Counted from the stretch's first letter, positions 9,113-18,362 are shown. The stretch: DNA of 64,000 nt from Lentisphaerae bacterium GWF2_38_69 (GCA_001803205.1 MHBE01000044.1:1-64000), one strand, 5' to 3'. A program made the numbers and translations. The notes: generated from the sequence alone by a model not told the origin.

Positions 9113-10264
9113 TTAAATTGTCCCGTTCAGCATCGCCTCAGAGGAAAGGTTGGCAGGAGAGACAATTTTATCAACGCCGATACTCTTATATTTTTCTGCG
9201 TTGTAATCATTTTCTATCCTTGTGATTATCTTTATTTCTCTGGAATGCTTTGATTCGGCAAGAATCTCTTTTATTGCCATTATTGTGATAATATTTTCGG
9301 CATCATTTTCGAAAACGCACATTACTGCAACAGCTTTTTTTATGTTTGCTTTAATAAGGATTTCTTTTTTGGACGGACTGTCAATAATAAAGTTTGCATT
9401 TATTTCTTCAAGTTCTGGAATTTTATCAGCTGATTTTTCAATAACAAGATAAGGCTTATTGGTATTTTCCAGGCTTACTGCCAACGCTTTGCCAAGTCTA
9501 TTAAACCCGCAGATTATCACATGATCTTTAATGTTAGTTATTTTTCCCATAATACTGAATATTCCTTTAAGTTTATTTTCTACCATAGGCGCGAATACAA
9601 AAGACAATGTGGTTACAAAAGATCCTATTCCAATGAGTATCATTAAAGATGTAAAAATTTTAGCTTCATTCGTAATAGGCGTAATATCTCCATATCCTAC
9701 TGTGCTGTAGGTCGTGATGGTGTAGTAGACTGCATCAAGAAGTGAATGCAGATTATTGTATTGATTTCTAAGCATATAGCTGCCGAAAATACCAAAGAGA
9801 AGAGCCAGGAAAATTGAGAGCCAGGCTACGACATCCTTCAGCCGGCGCACGCCTTGGGTATTTGTCGCGCCATGATGTTTTAACGCTATCACAAGCATTA
9901 TAAGAAAAAGGAATTCAACCACAGCTGTGACGATGGAAAATCTAATGAAGATATATTTGATTAAAAGCACAAATACCATGAGTATAGCCAGAAGCATTGC
10001 CTGTTTCTTTTTTAGATATATCCCTATGCCAAGAATCAGTTCAAATATACCTAAAATAATTATTGCGGTAGTAACAGCCTTGTCGAAAATCCCAGTGTCA
10101 TTGGCAAGGTCTGTGATAACATATAGCGGATGAATATAACCATAGTAAAGAAGAGGAGCATAGATAAGGTGCAGCAGGCCGCTTCCCATAAGGAGAATTC
10201 CTGCTAAACGGGGTGATAATGCATCAAGTGAGTAATAGTTTATCTTTTTGCCTGAACTAATCAT
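9113..10264 (-). CDS. voltage-independent K+ channel with TrkA-N (RCK) domain
   Basis: The protein has an N-terminal set of about four membrane helices, then a classic pore unit: helix, re-entrant loop with the selectivity filter TVGYGD, second helix. A cytoplasmic Rossmann RCK/TrkA-N domain follows, starting HVIICGFNRLGKAL. The family controls K+ flux with ligand gating by the RCK domain. The open frame runs upstream through the tRNA-Thr gene, so I set the start at the ATG at 10264, the first Met after the tRNA. No Shine-Dalgarno site is visible there. The extra N-terminal helices are unlike minimal Kch/MthK channels and lack a clear S4 arginine ladder. It converges on xerC with 2 bases between the stops. 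Confidence 0.85.
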   Translation of the reverse strand: MISSGKKINYYSLDALSPRLAGILLMGSGLLHLIYAPLLYYGYIHPLYVITDLANDTGIFDKAVTTAIIILGIFELILGIGIYLKKKQAMLLAILMVFVLLIKYIFIRFSIVTAVVEFLFLIMLVIALKHHGATNTQGVRRLKDVVAWLSIFLALLFGIFGSYMLRNQYNNLHSLLDAVYYTITTYSTVGYGDITPITNEAKIFTSLMILIGIGSFVTTLSFVFAPMVENKLKGIFSIMGKITNIKDHVIICGFNRLGKALAVSLENTNKPYLVIEKSADKIPELEEINANFIIDSPSKKEILIKANIKKAVAVMCVFENDAENIITIMAIKEILAESKHSREIKIITRIENDYNAEKYKSIGVDKIVSPANLSSEAMLNGTI

Positions 10265-10281
10265 AAAAAAATATATAATGG

Positions 10282-10354
10282 AGCCAATGAGCGGGATCGA
10301 ACCGCTGACCTGAGCATTACGAATGCTCTGCTCTACCAACTGAGCTACATTGGC
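10282..10354 (-). tRNA. tRNA-Thr (anticodon CGU)
   Basis: The minus strand folds into a complete cloverleaf. The acceptor is GCCAATG with CATTGGC, the D arm contains AGCTCAGTTGGTAGAGC, and the anticodon stem GAGCA/TGCTC has loop TTCGTAA giving anticodon CGU. The T arm has GGTTCGATCC and the discriminator base is U. CCA is not encoded. The gene sits 17 bases before the K+ channel ATG on the same strand. Confidence 0.95.
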
Positions 10355-10405
10355 AATTTGTCAGATTTAAATATAAGCAAATATAGGGTTTTGGCAAATA
10401 GTTTA

Positions 10406-11248
10406 TCAAACGAGAAGTTGTTTCTGTTTTCCAAGCCCTTGTATTTCAAGTTCCATGAACTCCCCTTTTTTCAGGAAAACAGGCGGATTCATGCCCATTG
10501 CGACACCTGCAGGCGTACCTGTTGATATGATATCGCCCCCTTCAAGAGTCATGAACTGAGAAATATGATAGACAAGAAAGAAAGGGTTAAAAATCATATC
10601 TGCGGTATTTCCGTTTTGCCTTATTTGTCCATTTACAGAGAGTTTCATCCAGAGATTATTCACATCGGTAATTTCATCGGTTGTAGCCATGAAAGGACCA
10701 ACCGGATTGAAAGTATCGCAGCATTTTCCCTTGGTCCATTGGCCGCCGCCTCTTTCTTTCTGGAATTCGCGCTCAGATACATCATTTGAAATTGTATAAC
10801 CACCGATATATTCGCCTGCTTCTTTTTCAGAATTCAAATAGCGGCATTCTTTCTTGATAATTATGGCAATTTCTATTTCATAGTCTGTCTTTACGCTGTT
10901 TTTTGGGATAACTACATTGTCATACGGGCCTATTACAGTATTTGCTGCTTTTAAAAAGAGGACGGGTTCTTTTGGGATTTGAGCTTTAGTCTCTGCGGCA
11001 TGCCCCTTGTAATTGAGTCCGACGCAAACAACTTTGCCAGGTCTTGCTACGCATGAACCCCATCTGACAGTTTGAGGAATTACCGGAAGTTTTTCAGAGT
11101 CAACTGATTTAAGCATATCAAAATTTCCATCAGCGAAAAATGAGCTGTTCCAATCTTCAAAAAGAGATGAACAGTCTCTTCTTGAGCCGTCATTGGCAAG
11201 CAATCCAGGTTTTTCTTTTCTGAATTCACCGAATCTTATAAGTTTCAT
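10406..11248 (-). CDS. fumarylacetoacetate hydrolase-family protein (YcgM-like)
   Basis: At 280 residues it has a short N-terminal domain and the FAH fold. Signatures are CVGLNYKGHA, the metal-binding DYEIEIA (acidic ligands), and the C-terminal STGTPAGV loop. Relatives are acylpyruvases, oxaloacetate decarboxylases/tautomerases or 2-keto-4-pentenoate hydratase-like enzymes acting on small 2-oxo acids in the cytoplasm. The substrate cannot be told from sequence. Its ATG overlaps the stop of the upstream CYTH gene by 4 bases, so the two are translated together, an unusual partnership. Confidence 0.85.
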   Translation of the reverse strand: MKLIRFGEFRKEKPGLLANDGSRRDCSSLFEDWNSSFFADGNFDMLKSVDSEKLPVIPQTVRWGSCVARPGKVVCVGLNYKGHAAETKAQIPKEPVLFLKAANTVIGPYDNVVIPKNSVKTDYEIEIAIIIKKECRYLNSEKEAGEYIGGYTISNDVSEREFQKERGGGQWTKGKCCDTFNPVGPFMATTDEITDVNNLWMKLSVNGQIRQNGNTADMIFNPFFLVYHISQFMTLEGGDIISTGTPAGVAMGMNPPVFLKKGEFMELEIQGLGKQKQLLV

Positions 11249-11730
11249 AATCCTTTTTCCTCGTTAGTCCATTTTGAATAAGGGTATTGCACGAGCATTG
11301 AATTGTAATACTTGCGATCTCCTGTTACTTCCCGCAATATCCATGGTGGCAATTCTATATCCTGATCTTCTCTTTCAAGTTCAACCTCTGCTATAATTAA
11401 TCCTTTGTTGTTTTTTTCAAAAACATCAATTTCCCAAAGCAGATTTCCAATTTTTATTTTATATCTGTTTTTTTCTATCAATGGCCGTGCGCATAAATTA
11501 TCGAGTATAGCCTTTGCGTCTTCAATGGGAATAGGGTATTCAAATTCGCTTCTGGAGATTTTTACAGCGATGCTTTTTATGCATAGGTAGGCTTTATTTT
11601 CTCCAATTCTTACCCTCACTGTAGCCCCGTTGTGAGTTGAAATATATCCCTGGCAATAATAAATTGGAGGAACCCCTTTCATCCAAGAAGAATCTCTAAC
11701 CAAAAATTTTCTTTCTATCTCTATAGGCAT
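11245..11730 (-). CDS. CYTH domain protein (triphosphate tunnel metalloenzyme)
   Basis: The protein opens with the CYTH hallmark ExExK (E4, E6, K8 in EIERKF). Alternating charged strands lining a tunnel barrel follow, with RVRIGE near residue 40 and EVELE near residue 117. Single-domain bacterial members of about 155 residues are typically inorganic triphosphatases that hydrolyse PPPi, or are of unknown role. It is the first gene of a two-gene unit with the FAH-family gene. A palindromic repeat lies in the 150-base gap upstream. Confidence 0.88.
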   Translation of the reverse strand: MPIEIERKFLVRDSSWMKGVPPIYYCQGYISTHNGATVRVRIGENKAYLCIKSIAVKISRSEFEYPIPIEDAKAILDNLCARPLIEKNRYKIKIGNLLWEIDVFEKNNKGLIIAEVELEREDQDIELPPWILREVTGDRKYYNSMLVQYPYSKWTNEEKGL

Positions 11731-11782
11731 AAGTATTATCCCATCTTAAGTTTTAAACATGATATAACTTTTATGAGCTTGT

Positions 11783-11850
11783 ACCATGGGTGTCTCGCCC
11801 ATGGTGCCAATCGGCACATCATTAAACACGCCCGAGACGCCTGTGCTGTG
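11783..11850. repeat. palindromic intergenic element with GTCTCGCCC core
   Basis: A perfect 8-bp inverted repeat, ACCATGGG (11783-11790) and CCCATGGT (11798-11805), flanks the loop TGTCTCG. About 25 bases later a related sequence in inverse orientation contains CCCGAGACGCCTG. The core matches the repeat at 2659-2677 but with different arms. It lies between ubiB and the CYTH gene. There is no U-tract, so it is not an obvious terminator. Confidence 0.6.
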
Positions 11851-11882
11851 TAAAAAACATTTTAGTTTCATACTAGTTTATA

Positions 11883-13583
11883 TTAGCTTTTTTTTATAAA
11901 ACGGGTCAAGAGGAATAAAAATCCAATTATAACTGTAAGGACAAAGCCATGCTGCACAAAAGTCGAAGTGATAGGGTCTAAAGTTTCCGACGGCTTTAGA
12001 AGAAATATTCCCTGGCCAATAATCAAAGCCGCAAGGACTATTGCAAATGTTACCTGGCTGCTGACTGACTGCATCGTTTTCCTTAGAAGATTCTGATCTT
12101 TATAATTCACATCAATCTTAAAATTGCCGGACTTGAGCTTCTTAAGAATATCCCTTACATCGCCCGGAAAGTCATTTGCTAACATAATGCCGTCATTAAT
12201 CGGATCCAGAAGGTTAAGCATCATTTTCTTTGCGTTAAATCTTTCTACATAAATTTTTTTTACAAAAGGGGCTGCTTTGTCAATAAGATTTATATCAGGG
12301 GCTAGAATTTTACCGGTTTTTTCAAGAGAAACAAATGCCTTAAGCAAAAGAAATATTTCTGGTTTTATCCTCAGTTTGTACCTGGCAAATATATTCATAA
12401 GCGCAGTAAAGTATCTGCCAAAATCAATGTCTTTGATATCATGGAGAAGATATTCATCTGTGATGATATATAAATCTCTTTCAAATGAATCGCGATCAGG
12501 CTCTTCCTCAAAATGAGTCAGGCTCAAAAAAATATCTGCGATTTTTCTGCTGTTTTTATTGATCACATTCATAATCAGGCTTGCGAATATTTCCTTTTGG
12601 TTCGGGCTTATTCTTCCTACCATTCCGAAATCTATAAAGCAGACAGTGTTATCAGGCATTATAAGAATATTTCCCGGATGAGGGTCAGCGTGAAAAAATC
12701 CGTATTCAAATATCTGCTTTAAAACTGAATCTACCATGTTTTCAGCAAGAAGTTTGCGGTCATATGAACCGGTTTCCAACATGTGCAGATTGTTAGGTTT
12801 TATGCCGTCAATAAATTCAGAAACCATAACTTTTGAAGTAGTCAGTTCGTCAATAATTTTTGGGCAGTATATACCTTTTTCCCCCTCAATATTAGATAAA
12901 AACCTTTTTGTCTCCTTAGCTTCATCAAGAAAATCAATTTCTCTTTCCAGGCTGTTTGCGAATTCCTCAATAAAAGCGCTGGGTTTCATCGTATGGAGTT
13001 CTTCAAAATGTTTCTCCGCAAGAAGAGAAAGATGCATTATTATTTCCAAATCCACTTCGATAAGTTTCTCGATGTTCGGTCTTTGAACTTTTACTACGAC
13101 ATTCTGCCCTTTATAGACAGCTCTATAAACTTGTCCTATTGAAGCAGCGGCAAAAGGCTTGGGATCAAAATGGTCAAAAACTTCATCAATGTTTTCTATT
13201 TTTAGTTCTTTTTTAATTATAGCAAAAGCTTTATCTTCATCAAAAAAAGGAACCTTATCCTGAAGTTTCGAAAGCTCCAAAGCAAATTCAACTGGAATCA
13301 GGTCGGGTCTTGTAGAGAGAATCTGTCCAAGCTTAATGAAAGTAGGGCCTAATAGTTCAAGCATAACCCTAAATCTTGCTTCCATTGACATATCAGCAAT
13401 TACAGATTCATTAGGAGCAAGTTTATTAAAAATCTTTTTTATTTTCCGTATCGCAATGCGAATAGGTAATTTCGCAAGAAATCCTCCGAAGCCGTATTTT
13501 ATTACTATGTGAAGAATTTCTATGTATCGTTTAAAGTTTCTGTTGGTGTGAGATATTTTTACGAGCTTTTTGATTTTAATCAT
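11883..13583 (-). CDS. ubiB: UbiB/AarF (ABC1) family atypical kinase
   Basis: This 566-residue protein has the ABC1 kinase-like core. The family marker KxGQ appears in FIKLGQILSTRPDLIP, an Ala-rich nucleotide loop (AAASIGQVYRA) replaces the usual glycine loop, the VVVKVQRP strand carries the Lys, HADPHPGNI is the catalytic loop and DFGMVG the metal motif. Two C-terminal membrane helices complete the UbiB pattern. In proteobacteria UbiB supports ubiquinone synthesis. In an anaerobe it more likely has a general isoprenoid-lipid ATPase role, which is inference. I prefer the ATG at 13583; a GTG at 13595 is possible. Confidence 0.9.
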   Translation of the reverse strand: MIKIKKLVKISHTNRNFKRYIEILHIVIKYGFGGFLAKLPIRIAIRKIKKIFNKLAPNESVIADMSMEARFRVMLELLGPTFIKLGQILSTRPDLIPVEFALELSKLQDKVPFFDEDKAFAIIKKELKIENIDEVFDHFDPKPFAAASIGQVYRAVYKGQNVVVKVQRPNIEKLIEVDLEIIMHLSLLAEKHFEELHTMKPSAFIEEFANSLEREIDFLDEAKETKRFLSNIEGEKGIYCPKIIDELTTSKVMVSEFIDGIKPNNLHMLETGSYDRKLLAENMVDSVLKQIFEYGFFHADPHPGNILIMPDNTVCFIDFGMVGRISPNQKEIFASLIMNVINKNSRKIADIFLSLTHFEEEPDRDSFERDLYIITDEYLLHDIKDIDFGRYFTALMNIFARYKLRIKPEIFLLLKAFVSLEKTGKILAPDINLIDKAAPFVKKIYVERFNAKKMMLNLLDPINDGIMLANDFPGDVRDILKKLKSGNFKIDVNYKDQNLLRKTMQSVSSQVTFAIVLAALIIGQGIFLLKPSETLDPITSTFVQHGFVLTVIIGFLFLLTRFIKKS

Positions 13584-13624
13584 AGTATACTGCACTACTT
13601 ACTTTTTATAGTTTTTGTTAAAAA

Positions 13625-13982
13625 TCATTCTTTAAGAAATCCTTTTCTCTGAGTTCGGACATTATACAGTTTTTCTGTAAATCCGCCTTTGTTTAAAAAG
13701 TCTTCTTCTAATCTTTGCATCTGCTTCCAAAGCAAACAACTAGCCTGATGCCAGGCTCCCTTCTACAATATTTTGAACGCCGCTTCTGGCGGCCTGAACC
13801 ATCTGGTCATTAGTTCTTGATCTCTTTTCGACAAATCTTTGACAGAAAAGAACTGTACCATCATAGACTTGTTGCGCAACCTGAAAACTCCTAAGTCTCC
13901 TGAATCCGCCGTGTGCTCCGAAAAGTTCGCTCATTTTAATCGCTATTTCTCCAAGTGTCTTTGTAAGAGTAATCTCATTCAA
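13625..13982 (-). pseudogene. four-helix-bundle protein, internally deleted
   Basis: The frame from 13982 encodes the first two helices of the four-helix-bundle (23S rRNA intervening-sequence type) family, up to NIVEGSLASG, where it meets a TAG. One base further, the +1 frame from 13738 to 13625 encodes CLLWKQMQRLEEDFLNKGGF and onward, which is the typical last helix of the same family. The central part, 50 to 80 residues in intact relatives, is missing at the junction. This is therefore a deletion plus frame change rather than sequencing noise in one base. Such genes are often near mobile or repeated DNA. Confidence 0.7.
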
Positions 13983-14142
13983 TTATAATCAACTTGAAAC
14001 TTTTTGCTATTAACGCATTTATCTGAACTCATAAATGATAACCAAAGATAATTTTAGATGACTTCTTGACCACAAAATAGCTGATGCCAGAAAAATAATT
14101 GCCTCAGTAAAGGACAGAAAGAAGGCAATCCTTAAAGAGTAC

Positions 14143-15288
14143 CTATAAGGGTTTTTCATTAAAAAGTTTCATATACTCGTCGAACATAAAAATCCTGTTG
14201 CGTTGATACCCTGTCGTCTCTGTTAATATCCTCTGTTCAATAAACATATTCACAAGCGAATTTGCAGCTTTGTATGAAAGACCTGTTATTGCCTGGACAT
14301 CCTTAATTGCTACAATAGGTTTTTTAAACAGGCTGTGGAAGAAATCCAGACCCTGCTTTGCCCTCTTGCCCATCAGAATAATTCTTTCTTTTTCAATAGA
14401 ACTTTTAAGGTCTGTTATTTTTTTGAGTGTAGTTACGGAATTTTCAGCTGTTTGTATAACTCCTGTCAGGAAGAATTTTACCCATTGGGCAAGATCGTTT
14501 TTTGTCCTTACAAAAGTCAGGTTGTCATAATAGAGCATTTTATTTCTTTCAAAGAAAGCCGATATGTATAATAAGGGTTTTTTCAGGATTCCGCTTGCGA
14601 CAAAATAGAGAGTTATCAGAAGGCGGCCTATTCTGCCGTTCCCGTCAAGAAACGGATGGATAGTTTCAAATTGATAATGCGCTACGGCTATGCGTATTAG
14701 ATGAGGTATTTTTATATCATGATTGTTTATAAAAAGTTCCAAATCTGAAAGCAAATCAGGCAATTCGGCATGCGAAGGGGGGATAAATACAGCGTCAGAG
14801 AGGCTGGCTCCGCCAATCCAATTTTGGGATACTCTGAATTCACCTGGATTTTTGCTAAATCCTCTTCCGCTGGAAAGCAAAGTTTTGTGTGTATTTTTTA
14901 TAAGCCTGTTGGAAAGAGGCAAAGTTTTTAATTCCTCAATAGCGCTATTCATCGCCGCTACATAATTATTGACTTCTTTCCAGTCATCCCTTTTTTCAGG
15001 AGTAATTTCCTTCTCTTCAATAAGCGCTTCTTCGATATTAGTTTGAGTGCCCTCAATTCTGCTGGATATTACCGCTTCCTTAACTACATGCATAAGAATA
15101 AACATATCAGTATCTGGAATAAATCTTGAGAAAGAATTTAATTCTCCAAGCTTCAGAGATGCTTTTTCCAATAATTCGTTTATTGCTTCATCAGTCCAAA
15201 AAAAAGAATGGTTAATCTTTTCTGGAAGAAAATACTGATATTGATAGCCTTTGCGATAAGAACCTGCTCTGAAATCTCTAATATCCAT
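14143..15288 (-). CDS. fic: Fic family protein (AMP transferase), class II, with C-terminal winged helix
   Basis: Fic enzymes move AMP (or another nucleotide part) from a cofactor to a target protein hydroxyl. The core motif is intact: HPFLDGNGRIGR, with the catalytic His and phosphate-binding residues. The inhibitory helix motif S-x-x-x-E-G (SSRIEG) lies N-terminal to the core, which makes it class II. The last roughly 70 residues look like a winged-helix DNA-binding domain (AITGLSYKAANSLVNMF). The true start is the ATG at 15288 with GGAGG 6 bases before it; the frame upstream is spurious. Repeated boxes in the promoter suggest autoregulation. No toxin-antitoxin partner gene is adjacent. Confidence 0.92.
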   Translation of the reverse strand: MDIRDFRAGSYRKGYQYQYFLPEKINHSFFWTDEAINELLEKASLKLGELNSFSRFIPDTDMFILMHVVKEAVISSRIEGTQTNIEEALIEEKEITPEKRDDWKEVNNYVAAMNSAIEELKTLPLSNRLIKNTHKTLLSSGRGFSKNPGEFRVSQNWIGGASLSDAVFIPPSHAELPDLLSDLELFINNHDIKIPHLIRIAVAHYQFETIHPFLDGNGRIGRLLITLYFVASGILKKPLLYISAFFERNKMLYYDNLTFVRTKNDLAQWVKFFLTGVIQTAENSVTTLKKITDLKSSIEKERIILMGKRAKQGLDFFHSLFKKPIVAIKDVQAITGLSYKAANSLVNMFIEQRILTETTGYQRNRIFMFDEYMKLFNEKPL

Positions 15289-15338
15289 AAAACCTCCATA
15301 AATCACAATATAAAACTTCTTATTGTCTGTTATATCAT

Positions 15339-15411
15339 AAAAGTACAATATAGAAAGTTTTTATTATACTTATAAGCGTTAAAGTAAAATAAAAAAAACC
15401 TTATTATACTT
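15339..15411 (-). promoter_or_regulatory. direct repeats in the fic promoter, possible operator
   Basis: The 11-mer AAGTATAATAA occurs twice on the minus strand, at 15411-15401 and 15371-15361, exactly 40 bases apart. A related sequence containing AGTACAATAT on the plus strand (about 15341-15350) lies closer to the gene. The 40-base step is close to four helical turns, as expected for a protein binding one face. The winged-helix domain of the adjacent Fic protein is a natural candidate; this is inference. Confidence 0.45.
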
Positions 15412-15503
15412 TGGCGCCTGAATTAGCAGAAGAAGAGAATATCCGATATTATTTACTTTGAAGAGAATTTCGTGGTTAACAAGGTATTTGGATAAAGTAG
15501 AAT

Positions 15504-17381
15504 ATGTGCGGAATCTGCGGTGTAATAAAATTTAATAATCAGCCTATTGATAAGCAAATCCTCGAGATGGCAAACAATAAAATGCTTTCAAGGGGGCCTG
15601 ATGCTTCAGGTGTTAAACTTTTCGGCAATGTCGGACTGGCCCATCGACGGCTTTCGATTATTGACATAGCTTCAGGTCAGCAGCCTCTTTGCAATGAAGA
15701 TGAAACAGTTTGGATTACTTTCAACGGTGAAATATATAACTATGCGGCGTTAAGAAATGATTTAGTTAGGCGAGGGCATAACTTCAAAACAAATTCCGAT
15801 ACTGAAGTAATAGTTCATCTGTACGAGTCTCATGGAAAAGAATGCATTAAGATGCTCGACGGTATGTTCGCCTTCACGATTTATGACAGAAATAAAGACA
15901 TCTTGCTTTTAGCCAGAGACAGATTGGGGAAGAAGCCTCTTGTATATTTTGAAAACGGCAATTTTTTTGCCTTTGCCAGCGAATTAAGGACATTAACTGT
16001 ATTTCCTGATTTTGACAGAACAATCAATGCACAGGCTATGAATGATTTTCTTAGCTATACATATATTCCTGCTCCGCAAACAATTTATAAAAATGCTTTC
16101 AAACTGCTTCCAGGTCATTGTCTTGAATTTGATATAAAAAAAAGAAAAACAACTATAAGCCGTTACTGGAAGGCCGATTTTTCAGTAAAAAGCCAAATAT
16201 CTTTTGAGGATGCCAAATCTGAACTTAGAAGACTGTTGAAATTATCTGTGGAAAAGCGGCTTATGTCAGAAGTTCCTCTTGGCTGTTTTGTCTCTGGCGG
16301 GCTTGATTCCGCAGTAGTTACATCATTGCTTTCTGGATTTCTAAAAGGCGATTTGAGCACATTCACTATAGGCTTTGACGATCCGCAGTATGATGAAAGG
16401 GACTATGCCAAAATTGTAGCTGAACATTTCGGAACTAAACATCATGTTAAGCAAGTGACACCGTCTGATTTTAGTGTGCTGGAAAATCTTATTGATAATT
16501 TTGGGGAACCTTTTGCTGATGCCTCTATGATTCCTACATATCAGCTTGCCGGATTTGCCAGAGAAAATATCACTGTAGCTCTTAGCGGAGACGGAGGGGA
16601 TGAACTTTTTGGAGGGTACTATAGATACAGCGTTTCAAGGTATGCTAATTTGGGAAATTTCATTCCAGAGTCTTTGAGAAAAGCGCTTTTCGAAATACTC
16701 ATAAAATTGCTTTCCAAATCGTCAGATGAAAGACGATTCTCAGGCAAGGCAAGACGCATCCTAAGTATGCTATCTAAATCAGGTATTTCCAGATACTTTG
16801 ATATGCTGGACAAAACCTCTGACAAGGTAAAACAGCAGTTATACGGCGAGGCCATTACTTCCCATTTTACATCCCCTATCTCCCATTTGGAAAACATCTA
16901 CTCGAGACTTACAGCCTCCGATCCGATTGAGAAGTTGATGGAACTGGACATTTACTCCTATCTGCCGAATGATATTCTGACCAAGGTGGATATTGCATCA
17001 ATGGCTTCGTCTCTGGAAGTGCGCTGCCCGCTGCTGGACTATGATGTTATAGATTTTGTTTCCAGTCTTCCAATTGGGTTTAAAAACACATTCTCAAGCA
17101 GAAAAAAACTATTGCTTGAAGCATTCAAAAACGATTTACCGAAAGAAACTTATTCCAGGAGAAAAATGGGATTTGGCGTTCCTATTGGCAGATGGATAAA
17201 AAATGAATGGAAGGGAAAAACGGAAAAATTACTTCTTGATTCTTCCTTAGCTCAAAAACAAATTCTTAATCAGGACGCGATGAGACAAGTTCTAAATGAT
17301 CATTTAGAAAACAGGAAAGACTACAGTTATTTGCTGTTTTCCCTGATAGTTATGGAGCTATGGCACAGAAAGTTTCAATAG
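15504..17381 (+). CDS. asnB: asparagine synthase (glutamine-hydrolysing)
   Basis: The protein begins MCGICGV, giving the N-terminal nucleophile Cys of a class II glutamine amidotransferase after Met removal. RLSIID and FNGEIYNY of that domain follow. The synthetase domain has the PP-loop SGGLDSAVV near residue 265 and the SGDGGDELFGGY motif. At 625 residues it is the usual bacterial AsnB length. It makes Asn from Asp, Gln and ATP; some AsnB-like proteins instead amidate peptidoglycan or surface sugars, which cannot be excluded. It stands alone, divergent from fic. Confidence 0.94.
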   Translation: MCGICGVIKFNNQPIDKQILEMANNKMLSRGPDASGVKLFGNVGLAHRRLSIIDIASGQQPLCNEDETVWITFNGEIYNYAALRNDLVRRGHNFKTNSDTEVIVHLYESHGKECIKMLDGMFAFTIYDRNKDILLLARDRLGKKPLVYFENGNFFAFASELRTLTVFPDFDRTINAQAMNDFLSYTYIPAPQTIYKNAFKLLPGHCLEFDIKKRKTTISRYWKADFSVKSQISFEDAKSELRRLLKLSVEKRLMSEVPLGCFVSGGLDSAVVTSLLSGFLKGDLSTFTIGFDDPQYDERDYAKIVAEHFGTKHHVKQVTPSDFSVLENLIDNFGEPFADASMIPTYQLAGFARENITVALSGDGGDELFGGYYRYSVSRYANLGNFIPESLRKALFEILIKLLSKSSDERRFSGKARRILSMLSKSGISRYFDMLDKTSDKVKQQLYGEAITSHFTSPISHLENIYSRLTASDPIEKLMELDIYSYLPNDILTKVDIASMASSLEVRCPLLDYDVIDFVSSLPIGFKNTFSSRKKLLLEAFKNDLPKETYSRRKMGFGVPIGRWIKNEWKGKTEKLLLDSSLAQKQILNQDAMRQVLNDHLENRKDYSYLLFSLIVMELWHRKFQ

Positions 17382-17594
17382 AGATTAATTTACTAAGATG
17401 CAATTTTGTAATGGACTATGATTAAAAATCTTAGATTCAGGAATTTACTTATCATGGTTTCTTCCAAAATAATCATCTACTGCAAAAAGATTGATAGAAA
17501 TCAGAGATATTATTATTGAGACAAGTTTTTTCATGCTAATTCGCTCTAAAATATACTTTATTCGAGATATTCAAAGAGTTACATCTATTTTTAA

Positions 17595-18362
17595 TCAGTT
17601 TGTGAGGATGAGTGAAGCCTCAATTGTCATTGCCCCATTGGGAGGAGCAGGAAGCATATCGATTGAAGAAAGCAGCTTTTTGACAGAATCATCCATCTCT
17701 TCATTCCCACTTGCTTTGAGAATCTGATAGTTTGTTAACCGGCCAGTGGCATCTATAAAAAGTTTTACTAAAACAGATGGAGGTTCAGTTCCTGCTGAAA
17801 ATTTAGCCGGCTGTTCCCATGAACTGTAAAGATAGGATGAAAGCTGGTCATAGTATCCCATCAAGGCTGGATTAACTGTGGCATTCGGTGATGATTTGGA
17901 GGGGGTTGAAAATTTTACACTGTTAGTGCTCTTTTTAAGGGTGGCTGCAAGTTCGGCTGCTGAAAGAGGTTTGAAAGTTGTTTTTTGCTGAACGGGTTTT
18001 GGAGTAGTTTTTGTAAGTACTTCAGTCGATTTCTTGATTTGGCTGACATCAAGCGTTTTTTTCTTTATCGGGACTTTTTTTGTAACAGTTTTGCTCTCTT
18101 TTGGTTTTGACGGAACAGGCTGTGCTTTTTCAATTTGCTGTTTTTTGGGTTGAACTTCAGTGTTTTGTATTTCTGCGAAAGCTGCAGGGCTTATCAAGTT
18201 GACAGCTATTGCCGCCGGAGCTGAGTTCCAGAAATAGTTCTGGATAAAAAATCCTATATACATGACTGCCAAGAGAAAAAGGTGTATTCCTGCTACTGCA
18301 AAGAATAGCTTTTTTTTGGAGGACTTGTCCAATTCAAGTGAGCTGTTGTATCTAAGGTACAT
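17595..18362 (-). CDS. TonB-like energy transducer or periplasmic linker protein
   Basis: The 255-residue protein has a cytoplasmic N-terminus, one membrane helix (about residues 23-43), a long Lys/Pro/Thr-rich periplasmic stretch (about 60-165) and a C-terminal domain of about 85 residues. That domain has the TonB/TolA-C pattern (SVLVKLFIDATGRLTNYQILKASG). TonB proteins carry proton-motive energy to outer-membrane receptors. No ExbB/ExbD or receptor gene is in the window, so its partner is unknown. TolA is an alternative. Its presence supports an outer membrane. Confidence 0.8.
   Translation of the reverse strand: MYLRYNSSLELDKSSKKKLFFAVAGIHLFLLAVMYIGFFIQNYFWNSAPAAIAVNLISPAAFAEIQNTEVQPKKQQIEKAQPVPSKPKESKTVTKKVPIKKKTLDVSQIKKSTEVLTKTTPKPVQQKTTFKPLSAAELAATLKKSTNSVKFSTPSKSSPNATVNPALMGYYDQLSSYLYSSWEQPAKFSAGTEPPSVLVKLFIDATGRLTNYQILKASGNEEMDDSVKKLLSSIDMLPAPPNGAMTIEASLILTN

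Noticed and set aside
10265-10339. N-terminal extension of the K+ channel frame
   Set aside because: It runs through tRNA-Thr, so translation from 10339 would not be real.
14062-14148. Plus-strand tail-like frame (HKIADARKIIASVKDRKKAI) ending at the fic 3' end
   Set aside because: No start or upstream continuation; perhaps the last bit of a deleted gene, but nothing supports a call.
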